From the NCBI RefSeq assembly GCF_018139145.2, contig NC_059471.1, positions 66,164,020-66,228,019 on the forward strand: 64,000 nt of DNA. Reading direction: 5' to 3'. Shown here piece by piece: positions 1 to 12,749 of the stretch. This stretch comes from Gymnogyps californianus. Lineage: Eukaryota; Chordata; Aves; Accipitriformes; Cathartidae. The notes under the pieces were generated by a model, which was not told where the DNA came from, did no database searches, and saw only the letters and a list, made by a program, of their open reading frames with translations. Numbering within the stretch: position 1 is the first letter of the stretch; every line of letters begins with the position of its first letter. The translations under genes were made by a program, and so were the position numbers.

Positions 1-3000
1 CTAAATAGATTCCTCCCTCCCCGCCCCCCCCCCCAATTGGCTTGTCCGATCCATCCTCTGCTCAGTTTTAGTTCCTTCTCTACATTGCAGTTCTTTTGGT
101 AGGACGCCAAAGCCTGTCAATTAACAGTAAGCCTATCCCTTATGAACAGAAGCAGGGACTGTGATCATGTTCAACTAAGATCAAGGATTAGTAAATCAGC
201 ATGGCACCAGATTGCAGGCACTATTTAAACCCCACAGGCCTACAAGCCAATGCAGCAATATTATATTCCAGCTAGATGTAGAGAACAGAATCTCATAGTT
301 ACAGGGGAACTCACTTTTTACCTTTCCTGTGCAGGCAATTACAAGTCAACTTAAAATGAGCCCTGATTAAATCATGTTGGCTTTCTCAAATGCCAGTTAG
401 GAAACATCCACATGCTGCCACTGCTGGTATCTTATCAAGGACTTTCCATCAAATTAAACATATTTCATTACACCTCCAATAAATTATAGAAGACTGGATT
501 TTTTACAAGCAAACCAAATATTGCACCAAAGCTGGCACAAAGGTTTCTTTTTAGAGCTTGAAGAACTGTAATACTATCTCACCCCTTGCCTGGCACACGG
601 GGCTGTTTCAAGGTTGTTTCTGCTGTTTGCTGCAGAATCAGGCACATCACACATGGTGAAACATTTTGTTTGCTTAATAAACAGAGTTTGAGTTCAGGGC
701 TTGATTTGCTTTGCCAGAAAATGGCCACACAGTACAGCATACATCCCATCTTCCCTATAATCATTCCTTCCCTCAGGGATTTTTTTCCCTTTTTTTTTTT
801 CTTAAGAAAGGGGTAGGTTTCTTTTATCCCAGATCAAGTGACAAGGGAAGGAGCTGAGATGTTTACTGCCAGGTAAAATACAAAGTCATGGAGGTCCAGG
901 GGGACCTCATTCCACAACCCTACTGCCAGGTTGAAAACAAATGATATTATCAGAAAATGATCACAGAAAGCAAGCCTCACTCAAAGAAAAACAGTCTTTA
1001 TTAACCTCTCTTTGAAATAACCTGAAAGCAAAGTCAAAGAACAATGAGGAAGGATGACCTGCCTTGCTGTCGCTGCCCCCACCAAACATCCTCAGCTGGG
1101 GCAATGCCTCGTGCATTGACAGACTGCTAGTGTTAACGCAGTGATAGGTCTGCAATCAGAGAAGATATTCGGGCCTTTAAGCAGAGGGTTTGCTTTAACA
1201 CTGCCTCCCTTGCTAAGCAATAATTTCCTATACCTGTGGCTCATCAGCATGGACCCCTTTGCTGAACACCTGGAGTTTACTGAGATGGGAATGATTGAAT
1301 GTCAGTGTCCTGTTAAGGACAGCAATTAATCTGAGACTCCAAATAGTATTCGCTTAGTGTCATCTGTTCACTTCCATATTGCATACAGACTCTGAAACAA
1401 AGGATGGAGCCTGCAGATTTCTGCAATTCACTGCAAGACATGCTAATCAGACCCGGCTGTTTTTGACCTCTTTCACAAGTATCCCACCAAAACCAACTAG
1501 AAAATCAGGTTTCCTCCTCCCTCGGAGCTCTGTGATTCAGAAATCCCTCTTGCTCAGGACTTCCCTGTGGGTAATGTGGCTATCAGCATGGATATTATGC
1601 ATCAGTCATCTTTTTGCACATCTGCTGCGCTTCTTAAAGGAATTTCTTTTCTTTAAATGCTGATCAGAGAGAAAAGCTGTAAACCACTCAATCTCTTTAT
1701 TGAGAGTATCTTAAATGATGTTACTGGTGATCCCTAATGGAAGAGCCATCAAAATCCCTATGCATAGTAGTGTTTCTTCCAGGGACTAGCCTAAAAAGAG
1801 ACTTGCTTCTATTCCAATTGATGCAGGCACAAGCTCCTGATTTATAAACACAACTTTTAGCATAAGTTTAAGTCCAAGCAGCCTAGGAACAACTAGCATA
1901 TTCTTGAGTACTTTGCTGAAAAGGTCACAAGAATCATGGCTGCAAGTACTGAGTTTTCTTTAAGAGAATTGTGTCCCATATCTGTCACGACAGAGGGATT
2001 ATTTTAGGAGAAAAGCTTTCTTAAAATCACGATTTTTAATTTAATTAATACCTGAAGCTCATTAAAGAGAAAAGAGTTGCCATGCAAATGAATTATTTCT
2101 AGTGATACTATCAGTTTTGTCCCTTTAATCTGTACTTGCAAGAAAAAAATAGTTTGTCTCACTTGATGTTTATGCTATATAATTGCTCAGATGGACATTT
2201 ATTGGCTTGCCTGGTGTCTGATGGTGTCTGAACAGCTAAGTAAGAGAAAGGAAATGAACAGGCTGCAGAAGTTCTGATTGTGAAACAATTGCTCTTTGGA
2301 AGTGTTACCATGCCAAGTGAAAATACAAGAACTGAATGTAATTTGGCATTGCTAGAACTTGTTAGGGCTTTTTCTCCTCTTAGCAGTATCCTCATGTGAC
2401 AGGATTTGGTTATGAGGAAACTCCTAGAGCAATGCTGTATCAGGTCCGTAAGGAGTTTCAAAGCCCGTCTGAAAAGAGGGAGGAGAGATGGCAAAGGGAA
2501 TGGAGATCTACAGGAAAAACACAACGAAGCCTGGTGTAGCTTTCCCAGTTCCCTTTAAAGCCAAGATGTACATGCCAAAAGCTCCTCTGTTCCCTTGAAT
2601 TCTCAAACTATGAAGTAAATGTACACAACCCTTTTTTCTACCCCAGCCACACAGAAAAACCTTTCTATTGCTGAATCCTATTTATATGCCTAACCAGAAA
2701 ACATGAAACAAGTTTAAAAAAGTATCCAGTGCAAAGTACAATGGTATTTTCTGCAGAAATTTATCATTATATTTGTTAATTAGAGGCTGAAATACTAAAT
2801 AATCACTATCAACTGATGGGTAATGTTTGTGTCAAACAGCAAAGCTACTAACAAGCAGTACTACAGTTTCATAACATGGGCTTTTATTCAAACAAAAAAC
2901 CCCCACAGGTTTTAGGATTTTTTTTTCCTGCTGATCTTCTGCTGAGCTTATCAAGCTGAGCAGTCGTGGAATCAATCTCACTGAGGAGCTGCAATTTCTC

Positions 3001-3374
3001 CCCAATTCTCCCATGAAGCTTAAAATCAGGGCTTTGGCAGCAGCCCTCCCACCCACCCACAGCTTTCATGGATCCAGATATAATGTAATTTTATTTTTAT
3101 CCTGTATGCTTTTACATGGAAACTCAGAAATATATTTGCACCATCACACAGTGTCTATGAAAGCAGCAGGAAACCAAATTCTGCCTTTGCAAGTTAGTAG
3201 AGCTTTCAAATACTCCAGTCACCAATGCCTTTTAAAGGCGGGGGGGGGGGGAGAGGGGAGGGAAGTACCTCTTTCCTTGCTTATTTCTGATAGCAGGTAC
3301 ATGACAAAATGGTAAGGTTGGACCTGCCTTCTAGTCTGGTGTTGATTCCCTTATCTCTATGGACTATTTACACA
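1..3374. other. Unique non-coding sequence, no gene recognised
   Basis: AT-rich sequence with short homopolymer runs: a C-rich stretch near 20-34, a T-run near 789-800 and 12 G at 3240-3251. Open frames here are at most about 120 codons, occur on both strands, and show no domain or splice-flanked composition. I see no repeat family in it. Confidence 0.6.
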
Positions 3375-4076
3375 GTCATAAAACCACAGGACTGGTGTGA
3401 TCCCAGTTATACCCCTGTCCTCTATGCCCAAGCAAGCTCAAGCTTCCCAATTCCTTTTTAACAGATGCCAGTCTAACATGTTTTTTAATACCTCCAGTAA
3501 TAATGAGGTCTCCCAATGTATTCTGGCACTTCTGCATCCATCGTTGGAGGGCTTTTTCTGTGTCTGACCTGAATTTCTGTTTGATGCCGTGTAAGCCCAT
3601 CGTTTCTCTCCCATCCCTCTTAGACAAGAAGAACAGGTTAGTCCCTCCCTTGCAGCAGCCTTTCATGTACTTCAACACCTGCCATGTCGCACCGCAGTAT
3701 TCACTCCCTTAGCGCAAGCAGACCTGAGATGCCATGTTTTCTGGAGCTCTGATCATTTTCACTACTCCCCCTCCAATTACTCTTCCTAAAATGTGACACC
3801 CCAGACTGGACACTGTATTTCATACGAGGCCTTGCTAATGCAGAGCAGAAGACAAGAAGACCTGGACACGTCATGTGTGCTGTATTCCTATTTATATACC
3901 CCAGCATGATGTCTGGCTTTTTCAGTTTATCTCCAATTTGCCAAGAACATTTGAATTCTATTCCTGGTCCAGCACGCCAGCAGCCCCTCTCAAGTCTTGC
4001 TTGTTTGCAAATGTATTGAATGCAGTTGCTATGCTATCGTTTAGGCTGTTAATGAAAACTGACCCAGATCGCTGAC
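3375..4076 (-). mobile_element. Ancient CR1/L3-like LINE relic
   Basis: Read on the minus strand, this carries the degenerate order of segments of the ORF2 C-terminal part of CR1/L3 LINEs. At 3800-3845 the plus strand has the antisense of the 'outgrown PHLEY' region (a GGACACTGTATTTCA-type word followed by GAGGCCTTGCTAATG). At 3885-3935 it has the antisense of the segment before it (CCCAGCATGATGTCTGGCTTTT), and at 4015-4070 the antisense of the upstream part around TTAATGAAAACTGACCC. It is heavily mutated with no open frame left, so it is older than the CR1 copies at 9072 and 12750. Assignment to CR1/L3 is from remembered consensus structure, and the boundaries are approximate. Confidence 0.6.
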
Positions 4077-5629
4077 ACTCAGCTGCTCTTTTTCAGCGTA
4101 GTGAAACTTCGTTTCACGGTGAGAAAACACAGAAAATATTATTTTCTTTCTTAATCTCTGAGTATGCATGTTTTGGTACTGTTGTTTGTAATAGAATTAC
4201 CTACGGCAGGTCTGCATTTTTTACAACCCAAGAACTTTATCAAAATTCAATGCATATATGTTTGAAGCCTGGCTTTTGCTTTATAGAGTTGTTTGGGGGT
4301 TTTTTCCATTTGTCGTGCTTTGCTTTGCTTTGTTTCTCAGCACAGAATGAACATGATCAAGGGAAATAGCCACCAAAGTCAAAGCATGGAGGGATTTGTT
4401 ACAAGAGACTTGAAAATTACCTGTTAAAATTAATGTCTGCTTGGTAAATATGTTCAAGGCGAGGAATAAGCAAATTATTATGTAAGGATACGCTGTCCCT
4501 CCAATTGCTGGGCAAGAGAGAAATTACTATAAGAAATGAAAAAACATTATTTTTCTGCAAACTATAAGAGAAAATTAATTCTCTAATAATTCAAATAGTT
4601 GTTTGGGAGGAAATCTGCCATAACAAATTTATTTGTAGGGTAAATAAATGTTTAAACAAATTGGTGTTGGGTTTAAATGCAGCTGGGGCTTAAATGCAGA
4701 GCATTAACAAACATTTGCTTAAGACATTTCATTAATCATCTCAATTCATTATTCCATTGTCTTCTCCAACATAGTTAAATCAAACTCCCACAGAAAAGAG
4801 TATATGAGGCTGCGATGAGTTCTTCTCTCAAGTGGACAGTGAGCTGTTGAGACAGATGCGTAAACATGAAAAAAGACTTTTGTACCATGACACGGCACAA
4901 GATTGGTCCTGCAGTCCTTTCTTTTAAGTATGTCTCTAAAAATGCTATGAACAGAACCTCCTTCTCCTAACATGATGCACAACCAAGCTGTCGACTGACC
5001 TCGCTCCCCAGCCGACTCCCAGGTCCTGTACTTGCGTTATCATGCTCCTAAGCTCTCTGTTTTGTGCCACAAAACAACGCCCAGGTACAGCATGAGGGGA
5101 CAGTTCCCTCTGGAGACTGGTCCCAGCGGACAGGCTGGGTGACACTGCAGCAAGGCTGGACCCCCTGCCCTACCTAGTCCCAAAACACAGCCCCAGCCTC
5201 CTTCACCCACCCCTGCAAACCCTCTCAACACACTGTCATGGGCTGGGTTTTGTGCTGTAAAACCACAGCTCTGGGGGGCCGTGACACAGCCTTCCCATTA
5301 CTTCTGAAGTCTGGAACTGAAGAAAGACATGAAAAATAATAATTAGGTCTAAGGGCCACCGCATGGGACCCAGCGACCTGCCACACATGGACGTGGCTAG
5401 TCTGTTCTAGAAAAGACTAGCCCTGAGCAGTGGGTTAAGCCTTATCAGAGTGATAGGTAGGCAGTTTTGATGATCTCCAAAGGGGAAATCTGTCAGTCTG
5501 CATTTAGACATCTGACCTAGACTTCACTTTTCTCTGGATATTAAGAGTTTTAGGAATTTAGGGAATTATTTTAAAAATACTGCCTCTTTACCTGCCAAAA
5601 TGTAGGTTCAAGGTGGGTGAGTAGATTAG
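4077..5629. other. Unique non-coding sequence with possible conserved element
   Basis: The part around 4430-4760 is AT-rich, low in CpG, free of recognisable repeats and rich in ATTA/TAAT words (for example TTCATTAATCATCTCAATTC at 4729-4748). This is typical of vertebrate conserved non-coding elements, but conservation is not shown here. The part around 5060-5230 is GC-richer and has short frames on the minus strand with no recognisable product. Confidence 0.3.
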
Positions 5630-5893
5630 TGTCCTGGTTTCGGCTGAGACAGAGTTAACTCTCTTCTTAGTAGCGGGTGCAGTGCTGGGTTTTGGATTTA
5701 GTGTGAGAATAATGTTGATAACACACTGATGTTTTAGTTGTTGCTAAGTAGCGCTTATCTTAAGCCAAGGACTTTTCAGTTTCCCATGCTCTGCCAGCAA
5801 GCAGGTGTGCAAGAAGCTGGGAGGGAGCACAGCTGGGGCAGCTGACCCAAACTAGCCCAAGGGGTATTCCATACCATGGAACGTCATGCCCAG

Positions 5894-5900
5894 TATATAA
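5894..5900 (+). promoter_or_regulatory. TATA box of solo LTR A
   Basis: TATATAA lies 264 bp into the LTR, at the same place as in the sister copies (46147-46154 and, inverted, 24737-24744). It is the presumed core promoter of the LTR. Whether it drives any host transcript is unknown. Confidence 0.6.
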
Positions 5901-6030
5901 ACAGGGGGGAGTTGGCCGGGAGGTGTGGATCGCAGCTCTGGCATCGGTCAGCGAGTGGTGAGCAATTGCATTGTGCATCACTGGTTTTTTTTTTTCCTCC
6001 CCCCCCCTTTTTTTTGTTATATTCCTTTTC

Positions 6031-6066
6031 ATTACTATTATTAGTATTAGTATTAGTATTAGTATA
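6031..6066 (+). repeat. (TATTAG)n microsatellite inside LTR A
   Basis: Several imperfect copies of TATTAG between the T/C-rich tract and the polyadenylation signal. At the equivalent place LTR C has (ATT)n and LTR B has an interrupted AAT-type run, so the position is length-variable within this LTR family. Confidence 0.75.
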
Positions 6067-6261
6067 GTTCATTATTATTATTGTTAATTTTATATTTTAC
6101 TTTAGTTATTAAACAGTTCTTATCTCAACCCACGAGTCCTGCCTTCTTTCCCGATTCTCCTCCCCATCCCACCGGGAGCAGGGGGAGGGGGACGGCGAGT
6201 GAGGGAGCGGCTGTGTGGTGCTTGGCTTCTGACTGGGGTTAAACCACGACAATTAGGTGGA

Positions 6262-6700
6262 CTGGTGAGGACTTGCCTAGAGCAGTGCCAGGTTCTGGGT
6301 CCCTCAGTTACAGACAAAAGTGGGCTATTTACAGATTGTCCAGAAAAAGGCAAAAGAATGTTTGAGGTCTAAATGCACTTCTTAATGAAGAAGGATTTAT
6401 CCTAGAGAAGATACAGCAACAGTCTTCAAATACTTAGAGGACTATTATAAATACTCATGTTTATTGATATGCGTTCTCCACACGTGTTTATTGATATGTG
6501 TTCTGTGAATGCTGGACAACACTGGGATTAAATGGCAGCAGGAAAACTTCAGGTTAGGAATGACAAAAGACATTGTAGCAGGAGGAATGGAGAAGCAGTT
6601 GGACAGATTGTCAGAGGAGACAATGGGACCTCCAACATCAGGATTGCTTAAGAACAAGTTGGATGAGACTCCCTAAGCAATTAGAATGTGTAGCTGATTC
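6262..6700 (+). mobile_element. Old CR1/L3-like LINE relic next to LTR A
   Basis: The plus-strand sequence follows the order of the CR1/L3 ORF2 C-terminus: a GGTTCTGGGTCCCTCA segment (6291-6306), an AAAAAGGCAAAAGAATG segment (6344-6360), a CAGTCTTCAAATACTTAGAGG segment (about 6420-6440), an ATTAAATGGCAGCAGG segment (6526-6541), and TTGCTTAAGAACAAGTTGGATGAG (around 6643-6666). Only this 3' part is seen, starting just after the target duplication of LTR A, so the LTR may have landed in this relic. An imperfect 19-bp duplication (6459-6477 and 6486-6504) sits inside it. It is degenerate, with approximate boundaries. Confidence 0.55.
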
Positions 6701-6997
6701 TGCCTTGGGAAGGCCTAGCTCGGTCCCTGAGGTCATGCCCATGACTCTGCCTAAGGTTTTATGAGGGTTGCTGTGGGTGCATGACAAGTAGGATAGAGAA
6801 ATGAGTACTACTGATTAAATGAGAGGCTACTCAGCAACACGTCGTTGCATAAAGCAAGAAGAGTTCTGTAAAAGCAGGCAAAACTTCCCTGGGAAACTTT
6901 AATCTGTGAGTAGCTACCAAGTCTGGCAAAGATACATCTGCTTTACACAGCCAGCATGGAAAAGAAGCAAGACAAGTTAAAGGTAAACTTCATGTTT

Positions 6998-7318
6998 AGA
7001 TGCTGGAGCATGTCCAAAGAAGAGCAACGAAGCTGGTGAAGGGTCTAGAGCACAAGTCTTATGAGGAGCGGCTGAGGGAACTGGGGTTGTTTAGTCTGGA
7101 GAAAAGGAGGCTCAGGGGAGACCTTATCACTCTCTACAACTACCTGAAAGGAGGTTGTAGCAAGGTGGGTGTCAGTCTCTTCTCCCAGGTAACAAATGAT
7201 AGGACGAGAGGAAACGGCGTCAAGTTGCACCAGGGGAGGTTTAGATTGGATATTAGGAAAAATTTCTTCACCAAAAGGGTTGTTAGGCATTGCAACAGGC
7301 TGCCCGGGGAAGTGGTTC
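6998..7318 (+). mobile_element. CR1 LINE fragment (ORF2 C-terminal part)
   Basis: The translation from about 7000 to 7318 is the C-terminal part of CR1 ORF2, recognisable by [34 protein letters not shown] and [20 protein letters not shown]. It closely matches the copy at 9072-9655 (minus), so both belong to one subfamily. Similarity starts abruptly at the GGAGCATGTCCAAAG segment and is lost after GGGGAAGTGG, so this copy is cut at both ends and lacks the 3' octamer tail. The frame stays open across it, which suggests a moderate age. Confidence 0.9.
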
Positions 7319-9071
7319 AGTAGAGGTCACAGGTGGGAGAAAAATCCTAGTAAACACACTGAAATCAGTCATATTAGGTATCATGGTGTCACCATTATAC
7401 AGCCATCAAAACCCAGTTAGTTTTAAGCAAACTGCAATGTAAACATAACCTTAGTGGGGATTTGCTGGGGAGGAATGGTCTCAATCCTTTTTTTCAGAAG
7501 ATGTAACAACAGATGATACCTAAACTACTGTGGTTCATAGAGACACAGAGATGTCTGTGAGCTCCGGTCTCCCAAGGGGGATTTGAAAGTTTTCCCCGCA
7601 ACCCCACTGTCACTAAAGAAGAGCAGGCTTGTTCTGTCAGCGGATGTCAAAAAGTCCCATTAAAGCAGTTCCCAGTATCTCTTCTGCTTCTGTTGCTCTA
7701 ATGTCCCAAAGCCAGGCAGCTTCTTTTCTCTATATATAAATTTAGACCTAACGGAAGTACCAGAAAAATTCCTCTCCTTGCCTAAGTGTTGACAACAGGG
7801 CTTAAAAGAGCTCTTTAAATAAAGCTGTTTAGAAGAATATCTTGCAAGCTGTCTCGTCATTTAAACAGCGCCCTAATCCCACAGTGACGATTCTCTCTGT
7901 TTCCAGAGGCTTTTCTGGATGGGAGGAAGGAAGAGGGCACCTGGCCGGCCGATGGAGGTTGTAAGCTCCCAGCCATTCGCCTGTCTTTTTGTACTGCCTC
8001 ACCTGACATCTACCCTCAGATTATGCTGTGTCAGTGACTGACAGCAAGATGCACATCAGCTATTGCTGCTCTTAAACATGAGATTCACAGTGTGAATTTT
8101 AAAAGTCTTAGGCTGTGGTTGGCCAGTGTGTCTTTTTCTGCTGCCGCCTCTTTTTCTCCATCCTCTTCCAGATGTGCTGTTGAAAGTCATACTTGAAGGA
8201 AGTTTGTTACTGGAGACAGCCCAATTTCTTAACCAACAGTGACTCACCACAGTGACTCCAGAGACATGGAATTACTTTTTTTAAAAAAAAAAATCCAGAT
8301 AAGCTTATTTTTTCCTATATGTGAACTGATAACCCTTGTTATTCATTCAAAACATATGTAATTCTGCTTAAGCGGGGGAAGGGGAATCAGAAGGAAAAGG
8401 ATGCATCCTGTTAGAAAACGGAAAATACTGTATTTATCATCTTAAAAAGAACAAAAAGATCTGCAAGTTATGTGGGTTTCTGTGACAGTAATTATCCTTC
8501 TATTCAAGAATGAGTAATTACATTATTCTGCATGCTAACTTCCCCCCCTTCCCAGTTATGTGGCATGTGCAGGCAGGCGCACATACACATGCAATGTGGT
8601 TATACCCTGAAGAATAAAAATAGGGTGCACTAGAAAAGGTAGTTCTGTTGTTTTCTTGAATAACAGTGATTATGGTACTTTTTTGTTTATGCTAAACACC
8701 AGTGGGTGAGAGGAAAGAAAGCTGAATTTTTTTATCTTTCTTGCTAAGGAAGCAGTGTACTGCTCTCCCTTGGCATTAGCCAGTGCAATGCTTTGGAAGT
8801 GTTCGCTCCCTTCTCTCTACACAGAGAAAACATTAAGCACTGATTAACTTAGAAGACAATTTGTGAAACATGTGCGTAAAGGGAGAGTAGATCCATCGCT
8901 CAACAATTCTGAAGAGTGCTTTCCCATTGGCGGAAAGGACATGTTTCCCTCGCCTTTTATGTGCGTTGACTCATGTAAGGTGAACTGCATGTTGTACCTG
9001 CCCTTCTCCAGTGGTTCAAGGTCAAGTCTTCTATATAAAGTTGAAAGTTTACAGTTTAAATCCACTAGTTA
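7319..9071. other. Unique non-coding sequence, no gene recognised
   Basis: No repeat family, domain or splice-flanked frame recognised. It has an A/T run near 8275-8292 and otherwise ordinary AT-rich composition. Confidence 0.5.
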
Positions 9072-9655
9072 CATAGAACCACAGAATCATTTATGTTGGA
9101 AAAGATCCTTAAGATCATCGAGTCCAACCTTTAACCTAACACTGCCAAGTCCACCACTAAACCATGTCCCTAAGCACCACATCTACACGTCTTTTAAATA
9201 CCTCCAGGGATGGTGACTCCACCACTTCCCTGGGCAGCCTGTTGCAATGCCTAACAACCCTTTTGGTGAAGAAATTTTTCCTAATATCCAATCTAAACCT
9301 CCCCTGGTGCAACTTGACGCCGTTTCCTCTTGTCCTATCATTTGTTACCTGGGAGAAGAGACTGACACCCACCTTGCTACAACCTCCTTTCAGGTAGTTG
9401 TAGAGAGTGATAAGGTCTCCCCTGAGCCTCCTTTTCTCGAGGCTAAACAACCGCAGTTTCCTCAGCCGCTCCTCATAAGACTTGTGCTCTAGATCCTTCA
9501 CCAGCTTCGTTGCCCTTCTTTGGACAAGCTCCAGCACCTCAATGTCTTTCTTGTAGTGAGGGGCCCAAAACTGAACACAGTATTCGAGGTGCGGCCTCAC
9601 CAGTGCCGAGTACAGGGGGACAATCACTTCCCTAGTCCTGCTGGCCACACTATTT
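9072..9655 (-). mobile_element. CR1 LINE fragment, 5'-truncated
   Basis: Minus-strand CR1. The 163-codon frame 9648-9157 is the ORF2 C-terminus ([17 protein letters not shown] near its start, [20 protein letters not shown] next, [20 protein letters not shown] later) and ends at its own stop. Downstream on the minus strand lies the short 3' UTR, ending at 9072 in a degraded octamer region (plus strand ACATAGAACCACAGAATCAT). Similarity stops near 9655, so it is 5'-truncated, which is normal for CR1. The missing N-terminal domains mean no functional protein. Confidence 0.93.
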
Positions 9656-12332
9656 CTGAGCTTTATGCTGCCCTAATTCCACTGCCAGTAATAACCTACT
9701 ATGTCTGAATATGCCTTTTTGGAGCTGCTGTGGCCCAAATGTGGACATAACCTAACAAAACCTGGACCTGGGAAACACACTATGCTCTGATTTTTTATGT
9801 AAGTCTAGTAAATAATTCAGCTCGCGTGGTGGTATTCTGAATTCCCCCATCTGAAAAAGAAGACATTTCACCCCAAGAAAGATTACTTTGCCAGTTCCAG
9901 GAACTGATACCTTGCTACAAAAGTAATAATAAATAGATGAGAACAGGCTACTACGCACCCCACCAGAAATAGCAGGCTGCCTGCTCCAGGCTCCAATTGA
10001 AATTCTGTCTGTTTGTGATAGCATCCTTAGCAACCAAAAAATCGCACAAGACAATTCATGTAGGTGAGGTGTATCCAAGCAGCCAACATTTCAAATGCAA
10101 GCTTTTCCTGTGGGCCTCAAAAGCTAATTTTTTACAAAAATCTTGAATTTATTTAAAACTCTTATCCAAGATATCTTTCTCGCTCACAGATTTAGCATAT
10201 CAATGTTCCTGGGAAGTCATAATCATTGCTTTCATTCTATAGATTTCCTTGCCCTCTAACAACTTAGATTGTGTGTTGTCTCAACCATTCCCTTCAAGTC
10301 AGCTCTGACAGCTGAGTCAGACCAGAAGAATGGTTGAATTAAAAAGCCTGAAAATCCTCTACCCCTTATTCAGCCAATAACCTCATTTGCTCATTGATTG
10401 GAAATGAAAGATGCCAGAAGTGGTTTTATTATTTTTGGTGGTGGTGATTTACAACTCTGCTAATTTTGTGCAAACCTCTATATTACTCATTTAGGGCCAA
10501 ATTACTGCGGAGGGAAAACAGGAAAGCCCATAATAAATTATAGTAAAAATGTCAAAGAGGAATGAGTTTCAACCAGGCAGGTGTATCTGACTGGTGTTCA
10601 CAGCCCAGCTGAAGGTTTGCTCTGTGAAGTCCCACTGTTGCACTGCTCCTTCTCGAAGCAACATGCCAGAAAGATGTTTGCAGGATGCCACTTCACCAGC
10701 AGTGGGAATATACCAGCAGCTTCACTGACTCCAGGGAAACACTGTGCTGCCTGGGGTGAAAATGAATATGTCAGTCCCCGACTCTGCTAAAACTGGAGCT
10801 AGGGCTTGTGTTAGCCTCATTGTGTGTTCTGCTGATAGCTGAAATGTTCTCAGCGGTTCAAAATTCATATTTTTGCTCTCCTAATTATCCCTTAGCTTAG
10901 CTTCTGATATTGGAAAATTATCCTCTAATTCTCTTGCTTTAACCAGATGGTTTATATTTTTAAAAATTCTTGATTATACTCATTTTCATATCCCCACTTA
11001 AACATAGTTAGCATTTGCTGACCTCTATCCCCTGTTAAAACAGTGATGAATCAACTGCAGTCACTCCAGCTGTTCACTAAATATTTTCCACATTTCTGGA
11101 GTGGATTATTCATTCAATATGGGATTGCAACTTCAGTATCTGAAAGACTCCTTTTTTAAAGGCTCTTCACACTTATCCATCCATGCTTTTGACTTCTAAA
11201 ATGTTGTAATGGCAAGATCTGAGGTACTTCTAAATATCAAATCATTTCATAAACACTTATTTTCTCAAGGTGGGGCCCAGAGCAGGCTGTGTTCTTCCAG
11301 GCTACTCTGCAAATTGTGAAGGACTCCTGAACTATGTCTCAGAATATCTCTCGTCACCTCATGTCTGCTCCTCTTGTAAAACACGAGGAATTAGAATGCC
11401 TTGATCCAACCTTCTGAGAAGTGTATCTTTGAATATGTAAAAGATTTTGTGATTCACCATCTTCACTTGCTCTGGATGGTTATAGCAACAGTCTGACTTT
11501 TGGTAATGCCCATTATCCCAGAATCATATCCAAACTTTTGATGCTTATTTAAAAAATATTATCAGTCCTCTCTGGGAAGCACTGTCTTTTACTTAACTTA
11601 CAGGGTATATTCATTTAATGAAGTGTAGGACTCAATCCAGGGCTTTAAAACATCCAGAAAAATTACTGGCAACTTTGTTAAAAAACAGCTGAATAGTAAA
11701 AAAAAAATCTGATATTATACATGGCTAATTATTTTCCCAAGCAAAAAACTTTCTTCTAATTTCCAAAGTATTAATTCTTTACCTGAGCAATCAGAGTTAC
11801 AAACGTGCATTTGAGAATTGCAGACCAAAATGTATTTGAGTTATCAGGGTTCACATAGCCTTTCTTTACATCCTTTTTTGATAGTAAAGATGGTATTAGA
11901 ATATTGATATTAAGGAAAAAGCCATCAAGTACTAGGAAGTTAAAAAAACAACCACAAAAATTGTGTTTAACATTAGCTCACTCTCAGACAGCAAATACTT
12001 TCTTTCCTTCAAGGGACGCAGGAGCAGTACATGAAAAAAACGCTGCATAAACACTGAGGGCATTTCTTTGGAGCTCTGAATAGAAGTGAACTGACAGAAT
12101 GAAAAGACAAATTGCCCACGGGCACCCCAACTTTTTATCCTGTACTAATTGGCTGTCTAAGGGCCCAGAGGAGCTCCTCAGACGCTGTGTGCTCGCCGCC
12201 TCTCTGGCTACTGTTCCCTGGGGTTACCAGCATGCGAGTACGGGGCGGGGGGGAAAAGCATCTTTTGACAAAAGAGCAGGTGCTTACAGGAACAGCCCCC
12301 AGTTGTAGGACAGTAACAAAAGAGCAGCCATA
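9656..12332. other. Unique non-coding sequence, no gene recognised
   Basis: AT-rich, repeat-poor. The longest frames are about 70-108 codons with no family signature. The 10900-11700 stretch has a faint look of very old LINE sequence, but I could not assign it. Confidence 0.5.
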
Positions 12333-12749
12333 GGGTGGATGCAAAACTGGCCAGAAAGCTGAGCTAAGAAATTAGTTATCAATGGTCCACCATCAAATTA
12401 AAAGGATGTATTGAGAGGGGTTTCCCAGGAGTCTGTCCGGTGTCTGGCACTATTCAATATTTGCAGTATCAACTTGGATGATGAAATAGAGAGTGTACTT
12501 TGTAAATTTACATCTGACTCTAAGCCGGGAGGAGATGGAAGTGATTAGGAGGACAGGAGTCAGAGTCTGAATGAACTTTGAGATACTAGAATCGTCTGAA
12601 AAATATTGGATGCAAAGTTCTACATTCATTTCTGCGTTTCAGCTGCATAAATAGAGAGCGGGAAATGACTAACTGCTTAACAGCTTTGCAGGATCTGGAG
12701 TTATCACAAGCTGAATGTCAGCCAAAGACATCATGTGGCAGCAAAAAAA
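12333..12749 (+). mobile_element. Outer (older) CR1, left part, interrupted
   Basis: Degenerate plus-strand CR1 ORF2. Around 12418-12535 a frame reads like the reverse-transcriptase part that precedes and contains the catalytic aspartates. The LFNI..INLDDEIESVLCKF segment corresponds to the usual 'LFNIY.NDLDDGIES.LCKFADDTK' layout, with the ADD region decayed. The relic continues through the GCTGAATGTCAGCCAAAG segment to GTGGCAGCAAAAAA, where the younger minus-strand CR1 begins. It resumes at 13608. Confidence 0.72.

Larger units (their letters stand above)
5630..6251 (+). mobile_element. Solo LTR A, avian ERV (ERVL-like)
   Basis: A 622-bp LTR running from TGTCCTGG to CACGACA, the TG...CA ends expected of a retroviral LTR. 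It is flanked by a perfect 5-bp target duplication ATTAG (5625-5629 and 6252-6256). Inside are a TATA box TATATAA at 5894-5900, T- and C-runs near 5983-6015, a TATTAG microsatellite near 6031-6066, and a polyadenylation signal ATTAAA at 6108-6113. No gag, pol or env sequence adjoins it and there is only one LTR, so it is a solo LTR left by recombination between the two ends of a provirus. Copies of the same family lie at 24380-25008 (inverted) and 45880-46496. A 5-bp duplication fits class III (ERVL-like) elements; the family name is not certain. Confidence 0.9.
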
